Below are positions 59,503 through 63,645 of a stretch of 63,645 bases of DNA, piece by piece. This DNA comes from Granulicoccus phenolivorans DSM 17626 = NBRC 107789 = JCM 15570. GTDB lineage: Bacteria > Actinomycetota > Actinomycetes > Propionibacteriales > Propionibacteriaceae. The stretch lies in contig NZ_KE383975.1 of assembly GCF_000423085.1 (NCBI RefSeq), positions 1-63,645 on the forward strand, in the 5' to 3' direction. A program made the translations under genes and the position numbers. Position 1 is the first letter of the stretch. Each line of letters starts with the position of its first letter. The notes beneath the pieces are model-generated. The model ran no database searches and was not told where the DNA came from. It saw only the letters and a list, made by a program, of their open reading frames with translations.

Positions 59503-59583
59503 GCCGTCATCCTGCCAGCCGTCCCGGCGGCGCCCGCAGCGCCCCCGCTCCGTGCCCACCGCTCAGCGGCGTACCGGCCCCGC

Positions 59584-61476
59584 TCAGCGCGGGCTGCGGG
59601 TGGGGGACGGAACCGCCGCGCGGGCCGCGGTGGTGACCGCGTTCACTGTCTGGGTGAGCGCCGGCGGGTCGGCCTGCGAGGCGGCGGGATCGGCCACCCC
59701 GAGCACCGCGATCGCGTACCCGTTGCCGTACCCCATCACCCACGACGTGGTGGCGCTGCGGCCGGCCAGCGCACCCTGCAGCCCGGAGTACGCGGTGCCC
59801 GTGCCGCTGCCGGCGCCGGTCCGCAGAATCTCCTGCAGCGCCTTGGCCTCGCTCTCCGTCAGCGGCGGGCCGGCCGGCCCGGGGCGCTTGGTCTCCTGCA
59901 CCCACGGCACCATGGTGCGGCCCTGCTGGATCGTGGCCGCCATCGCGGCCAATCCGAGCGGGGACACCCGGACCTCGCCCTCCCCGGCCAGCGCCTCCGG
60001 CCCGCCGGACGGCGTACGCCCGAAGTCGGTCTCCAGGCCGATGTCGTAGCCCTCGTTCATCCCGAGGCTGCGGGCAGCATCGTTGAGTGCGGCCTGGGGC
60101 ACCTTGGCGCTCTGCGCGGCGAGCGCGGTGGTGCAGCCGTTGGCGGCCTGCCGGGTCAGCGGCTGCTTGGCGGTCGACTCCCGGACCCCAGTGGGCAGTT
60201 TCACCGTGCGGCCATCGACGCTGACCTCCTTGGGGCAGTCCACGGCGGTGTCGGCGGCGACGCCGGCGCGCAGCAGCCCGAGGGTGGCCACGGGGGTGTA
60301 CAGGGCGCCGGCGCTGTAGTGCGCCTGCAGCGCCTCGGACCCGGGAGCGGCGGCCCGGTTGTTGGCCGCGGCGAGGATCGCGCCGGTGTCCGGGTTCAGG
60401 ACGACCACCGCCGCCGGACCCCGCAGGTCGGCGATCGCTGTCTCGGCCGCGGTCTGCACCCGCTCATCCAGCGTGATCGAGATCTGCTCACCGTTGCGGG
60501 CGGGGAAGTCGACGATCAGGTTTCGCGGGATCTCCCCGGTGCCGACCGGGGTGTCGCGGCCGGTCAGGAACACCTTGCTGGAGCCGGCACCGCGCAGCTT
60601 GTCGTCGAAGGACTTCTGTACGCCGGACTGCCCGACGTTGTCCTCGGGCCAGATCCGGCCGCCGGACTGGGCGACCTGGTCCGCGCTGGGCGGGCCGACC
60701 GTACCGAGCACCGACCGGGCGAACCCCGGCTTCTCCGGCAGCTGGCGATCCACCGCCCGGCTGACCGCCCCGGGGATCTCGTCGATCCCGGACGGGGCAT
60801 CCTGCAGGCGTACCGCCAGCGCCTCCACAAAGCTGTCGGCCGGAGCCTGCTGCACCAGGGCGGCGTACCCATCGGCATCGATGTCGACCAGGTCGGCCAA
60901 CTTGCGTGCCGACTCCTCGGCATCGGCCGAGCCCAGCCGGCTCTTGTCGATCCCGATGGACATTGCCGGCCACTCCTGGACCAGCACGACGCCGTTGTTG
61001 CCCGTGATCCCGCCTCGCTTGGCCGGCTCCCGACGCCGCTCCAGCCGGGTTCCCGCGGTCAGGTCGGGATGGATGATCTTCGGGTCCCAGGTGAGTTGCC
61101 AGTCGCCCTCGACCAGGGTGAGCTGGGCCTTGGTGTCGTAGGTCCAGGGCGCCGACAGCGGCCAGGAATACTTCAGTTCCACCGAGGTGACCGAGTCGCT
61201 GAGTTTCCAGGCCCGCACCTTCGTCACCTGCGGCCGCATGCCCCGCATGCCGGCGAGGCCGGCGTCGTACTCGGCCTTGACGTCGACGCCGTCCTTGACC
61301 AGCACGCCCAGGAAGTCACCGGTGTTGAGGGCATGGACGAGTGCATCCGCCGGTGGGTCGATCGGGACGTTGGCCGGCTGGGCCGGGCCCCCGGAGCAGG
61401 AACTGAGCGCGACGACCAGGGCGCCGATCGAGCACACGCGGATCGATCGGGTGGCAGCGGGTGGTCGCGGAAACAA
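59584..61476 (-). CDS. Penicillin-binding-like lipoprotein lacking all catalytic motifs
   Basis: This 630-residue exported lipoprotein has a signal peptide with lipobox LSSC (Cys27), then an NTF2-like MecA_N domain (about 40-160), a dimerisation-type region and a C-terminal transpeptidase fold. In the last, the SxxK Ser is Ala391 and the Lys is Thr394, SxN reads Gly447...Thr449, and KTG reads Arg573-Ser574-Ala575. It should therefore bind neither beta-lactams nor peptides covalently, and may act as a non-enzymatic partner in wall assembly. Fold is assigned from recalled MecA_N-type layout. Confidence 0.8.
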   Translation of the reverse strand: MFPRPPAATRSIRVCSIGALVVALSSCSGGPAQPANVPIDPPADALVHALNTGDFLGVLVKDGVDVKAEYDAGLAGMRGMRPQVTKVRAWKLSDSVTSVELKYSWPLSAPWTYDTKAQLTLVEGDWQLTWDPKIIHPDLTAGTRLERRREPAKRGGITGNNGVVLVQEWPAMSIGIDKSRLGSADAEESARKLADLVDIDADGYAALVQQAPADSFVEALAVRLQDAPSGIDEIPGAVSRAVDRQLPEKPGFARSVLGTVGPPSADQVAQSGGRIWPEDNVGQSGVQKSFDDKLRGAGSSKVFLTGRDTPVGTGEIPRNLIVDFPARNGEQISITLDERVQTAAETAIADLRGPAAVVVLNPDTGAILAAANNRAAAPGSEALQAHYSAGALYTPVATLGLLRAGVAADTAVDCPKEVSVDGRTVKLPTGVRESTAKQPLTRQAANGCTTALAAQSAKVPQAALNDAARSLGMNEGYDIGLETDFGRTPSGGPEALAGEGEVRVSPLGLAAMAATIQQGRTMVPWVQETKRPGPAGPPLTESEAKALQEILRTGAGSGTGTAYSGLQGALAGRSATTSWVMGYGNGYAIAVLGVADPAASQADPPALTQTVNAVTTAARAAVPSPTRSPR

Positions 61477-61667
61477 GGTGACCTCCGGGCGGTTGGCGAT
61501 CGAGCGGCTGCTGAAACGTCGATTCCTGGGGGAAACGTGGTGAGGTCAGGGGCCTCTGAGACGCCAAGTCTATGGCGCTGCCCGGGGGCCGTGGGGTTCG
61601 ACTAGGGTGAGAGTTGTTTCAGAACAACGGCCCGGACAGCGACGGCCGTGGGGACGAGGGGGGCATC

Positions 61668-62120
61668 GTGAGTCAGGACAGCGTGTTGAGCGAGGACGAG
61701 TGCTGGGAACTGCTCAAGGCGCAGGAGTTCGGCCGGCTGGCCTACATTCTCAGCGATCGGATCCAGATGGTGCCGGTCAACTATGCGGTCAACGGTCAGA
61801 CCCTGGTGTTCCGCACCGCGCGCGGGTCGAAGCTGGCGGGGGTGATGTCGAACGCCGCTGTCGTGTTCGAGGTCGATGCGATCGACGACGGCGCCGAGGT
61901 GGGCCGCTCCGTCGTGCTGCACGGGGTCGCCGATGTGCTCCCGGCCGAGGCCGAACCGATGATCGAGCAGCTGGGTCTGCGACCCTGGCTCGACACCGTC
62001 AAGCCGACCCTGGTGCTGATCACCCCGGACGAACTCACCGGGCGTCGGTATGACCTGTCCCGGCCGTGGCGCCACATGATCCGTCCCGAGGGCGAGGGCG
62101 AACCCCGCGCCGACGCGTAG
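61668..62120 (+). CDS. Pyridoxamine 5'-phosphate oxidase family protein
   Basis: This 150-residue split-barrel flavin-binding protein has LLKAQEFGRLAYILSDR, then VPVNYAVNGQTLVFRT and a VFEVDAIDD strand. Relatives bind FMN or F420. I chose the GTG at 61668, since a G-rich site (GAGGGGGG) lies upstream; an ATG at 61614 would add 18 residues unlike the family. It is probably monocistronic. The substrate is unknown. Confidence 0.83.
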   Translation: MSQDSVLSEDECWELLKAQEFGRLAYILSDRIQMVPVNYAVNGQTLVFRTARGSKLAGVMSNAAVVFEVDAIDDGAEVGRSVVLHGVADVLPAEAEPMIEQLGLRPWLDTVKPTLVLITPDELTGRRYDLSRPWRHMIRPEGEGEPRADA

Positions 62121-62131
62121 GCGCCCGCAGG

Positions 62132-63400
62132 TCAGGGCTCCCGGGCCAGGGTCCGGAAGCCGGCGTTCAGGTGCAGGCTGCGCTTGCCCACCGCATCCCA
62201 GCGGCTGCCCTGGAGATACTCCGTCACCCCCCACGGGCGACGCACCTGGGTCAGGGACCGCTCGGTGCGGACGTAGACCGCCGGCAGGTACTCGATGAAC
62301 ATCGACTGATAGCACATGGTGTACGCCCCGACCTTGTCGAAGACGATCCGGTCGCCCACGTGCAGCGTGGGCGCCTCGTGCAGGGTGAGCAGGTGGTCGT
62401 CCTCCATGCACGTGAAGCCGCACACGATCTGCTCGGGATGCACGCTCCTGGCTCGGCTGGGCAGCCGGGCTTCGAACGGCCGGCGGCGTCGGAACAACGG
62501 GTCGATGTTCGTACGACTGCCATCGGTGACCACAAATGTCGAGGCTTCGGTCTTTTTGACATCAATGACGCCGGCATGGAATTCGACGGGTACGGCGATC
62601 AGGGAACCACCCGGTTCCACTACCAGGCGGGTCCGGCTGATATCCACCACCGGTTCCAGGGTCTCCCGAATGACGCGAATGTAGTCGTCGAAGGAGGGCG
62701 AGGCATCCAATCCGCCGAAGAATCCACCGCCGATATCGATCCATTCCAGGACGAGGTCGTCAGCGATGATCAATTCCGCCGCCACGGTCGCGGCGGCCTG
62801 ATATACGGCCAGGCTTTGCGTGCGGGAATTGCGATGGAGATGCAGGCCGGCGACCCGGGCGCCGGCCTCGCGCAGGACCGTCATCGCCGCGGCCAACTCA
62901 CCGTTGTCGGCATTGAAGCCGAACCGACTCCCGGCCGGCCCGGTCGTGGCCGCTCCCGGACAGCGTGCCTCGAGATCCCAGTTGACCCGCAGGCCGACCT
63001 TCATGTCCACCTCGGGATGTTCCCGGGCGAGTTCGGCCACCCAGTGCACCTCGCGCTTGGCGTCGAGATTGACCAGGGAGCCTTCCAGCAGCGCCGCCCG
63101 CAGCCGGTCCCGGCTCTTCACCGGCCCGTTGTAGACGATGCGATCGGGGGCGTACCCCAGTGCCAGGGCAAGTTCGTACTCGGTATCGGAAACGACCTCG
63201 GCCCACACGCCGTGCCGGCGCAGGTAGGAGACCAGCCACGGCAGGGAGTTGGTCTTGAACGAATAGGACAGTACCGAATTTGGCCAATGGCGGTCCAGGG
63301 CATTCTGAAATTTGCTCAGGAAATGCTCAAGAAGTGGTACGTCAATCACGAAGCTCGGGGTGGGGGGATCGAACTTGCCGGGGAGATTGGACGTACTCAT
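62132..63400 (-). CDS. Orphan PLP-dependent decarboxylase, fold type III
   Basis: This 422-residue alanine-racemase-fold decarboxylase resembles diaminopimelate/ornithine decarboxylases. It has YSFKTN (Lys49, PLP site), DIGGGF, EPGGSL (normally EPGR, phosphate contact), the CMEDD segment near the substrate-specificity site and AYTMCYQSMF. It decarboxylates an amino acid or a conjugate; the altered motifs warn that the substrate may be unusual. It is not next to lysine genes. A dyad promoter lies upstream. Confidence 0.82.
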   Translation of the reverse strand: MSTSNLPGKFDPPTPSFVIDVPLLEHFLSKFQNALDRHWPNSVLSYSFKTNSLPWLVSYLRRHGVWAEVVSDTEYELALALGYAPDRIVYNGPVKSRDRLRAALLEGSLVNLDAKREVHWVAELAREHPEVDMKVGLRVNWDLEARCPGAATTGPAGSRFGFNADNGELAAAMTVLREAGARVAGLHLHRNSRTQSLAVYQAAATVAAELIIADDLVLEWIDIGGGFFGGLDASPSFDDYIRVIRETLEPVVDISRTRLVVEPGGSLIAVPVEFHAGVIDVKKTEASTFVVTDGSRTNIDPLFRRRRPFEARLPSRARSVHPEQIVCGFTCMEDDHLLTLHEAPTLHVGDRIVFDKVGAYTMCYQSMFIEYLPAVYVRTERSLTQVRRPWGVTEYLQGSRWDAVGKRSLHLNAGFRTLAREP

Positions 63401-63456
63401 CGGCGATCATTCCTTTTCTGCGGGAGGTTTGCAGGAAATGGTGGTCGAGCGTTTCA

Positions 63457-63486
63457 TTGCAGTCTAAAGCAATTTTTCGACTGCAA
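63457..63486. promoter_or_regulatory. TTGCAGTC dyad before decarboxylase
   Basis: TTGCAGTC (63457-63464) and GACTGCAA (63479-63486) form a perfect 8-bp dyad around an AT-rich 14-bp centre, 57 bp upstream of the decarboxylase start. It is a candidate operator. The remaining bases to 63645 show no gene or other feature. Confidence 0.55.
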
Positions 63487-63645
63487 CGTAGCGATCGTGA
63501 CCCTTTTTCGGATGACCTCGGCCTGGACCGAGTGGAAATGGGGGCCCGCGGGTTGAGTTGCGGTGTCGCGGGGTGGGTTCGGGTTCGCGGTTCCTGCAGG
63601 GGCCGCGGATAGTACGCCGGCCCGCGAGCTGGAGGTGGGCCCGCG

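Overview
The window is high-GC DNA from an actinobacterium. Evidence: strong G/C at third codon positions, an actinobacterial-type KorB end at the left edge, an NDMA-dependent (mycofactocin-type) alcohol dehydrogenase, an LLM-class flavin oxidoreductase, a PucR/CdaR-type regulator, and a protein ending in a class E-like LAxTG sorting motif. A propionibacterial relative is possible, but this rests only on general sequence character. No rRNA, tRNA, CRISPR array, transposase or phage gene was seen.

Bases 1-31000 hold a dense catabolic island. After the 3' end of korB come short-chain dehydrogenases (one internally deleted), a divergent esterase / Baeyer-Villiger monooxygenase pair, an EthD protein, two aldehyde dehydrogenases, an alcohol dehydrogenase and an LLM flavoprotein. 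Next is a P450 - ferredoxin reductase - MFS - SDR operon with a divergent 3Fe-4S ferredoxin. A MaoC hydratase / CitE-like lyase pair, a nonsense-interrupted amidohydrolase and an SMP-30 lactonase follow. A nine-gene operon (21.7-30.8 kb) then encodes a MenB/BadI-like crotonase, CoA ligase, two acyl-CoA dehydrogenases, two SDRs, an amidohydrolase, a class III CoA transferase and a GntR regulator. The enzyme order suggests oxidation of an alicyclic or terpenoid-like compound: hydroxylation, ketone formation, Baeyer-Villiger lactonisation or CoA-dependent ring cleavage, then beta-oxidation. The substrate cannot be read from sequence. AT-rich promoter motifs containing CTATGATT or close variants recur between these genes.

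Bases 31000-41600 hold a 3-ketosteroid-dehydrogenase-like flavoprotein, a complete Liv-type ABC importer with two paralogous binding lipoproteins, two SnoaL-like proteins and a second such flavoprotein. Bases 41690-43180 carry small housekeeping or hypothetical genes and a DUF2200-like remnant. Bases 43250-47190 form another acyl-CoA operon (SnoaL-like, CoA ligase, three hotdog proteins, SnoaL-like). Bases 48700-52170 are a ketone-body module: PucR-type regulator, two-subunit 3-oxoacid CoA-transferase and 3-hydroxybutyrate dehydrogenase. Bases 52330-55460 repeat a ligase - crotonase - GntR arrangement similar to the 22-31 kb operon.

Bases 55470-63645 look like ordinary chromosome: a GNAT acetyltransferase, a LuxR-type response regulator with a kinase-like protein and a degenerate membrane partner, a DinB protein, a penicillin-binding-like lipoprotein whose three catalytic motifs are all lost, a PPOX-type flavoprotein and an orphan PLP decarboxylase.

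Two families of roughly 75-90 bp intergenic palindromes (A: four copies, B: two copies) are scattered through the window. Two A copies touch the 3' ends of genes that look damaged or shortened.
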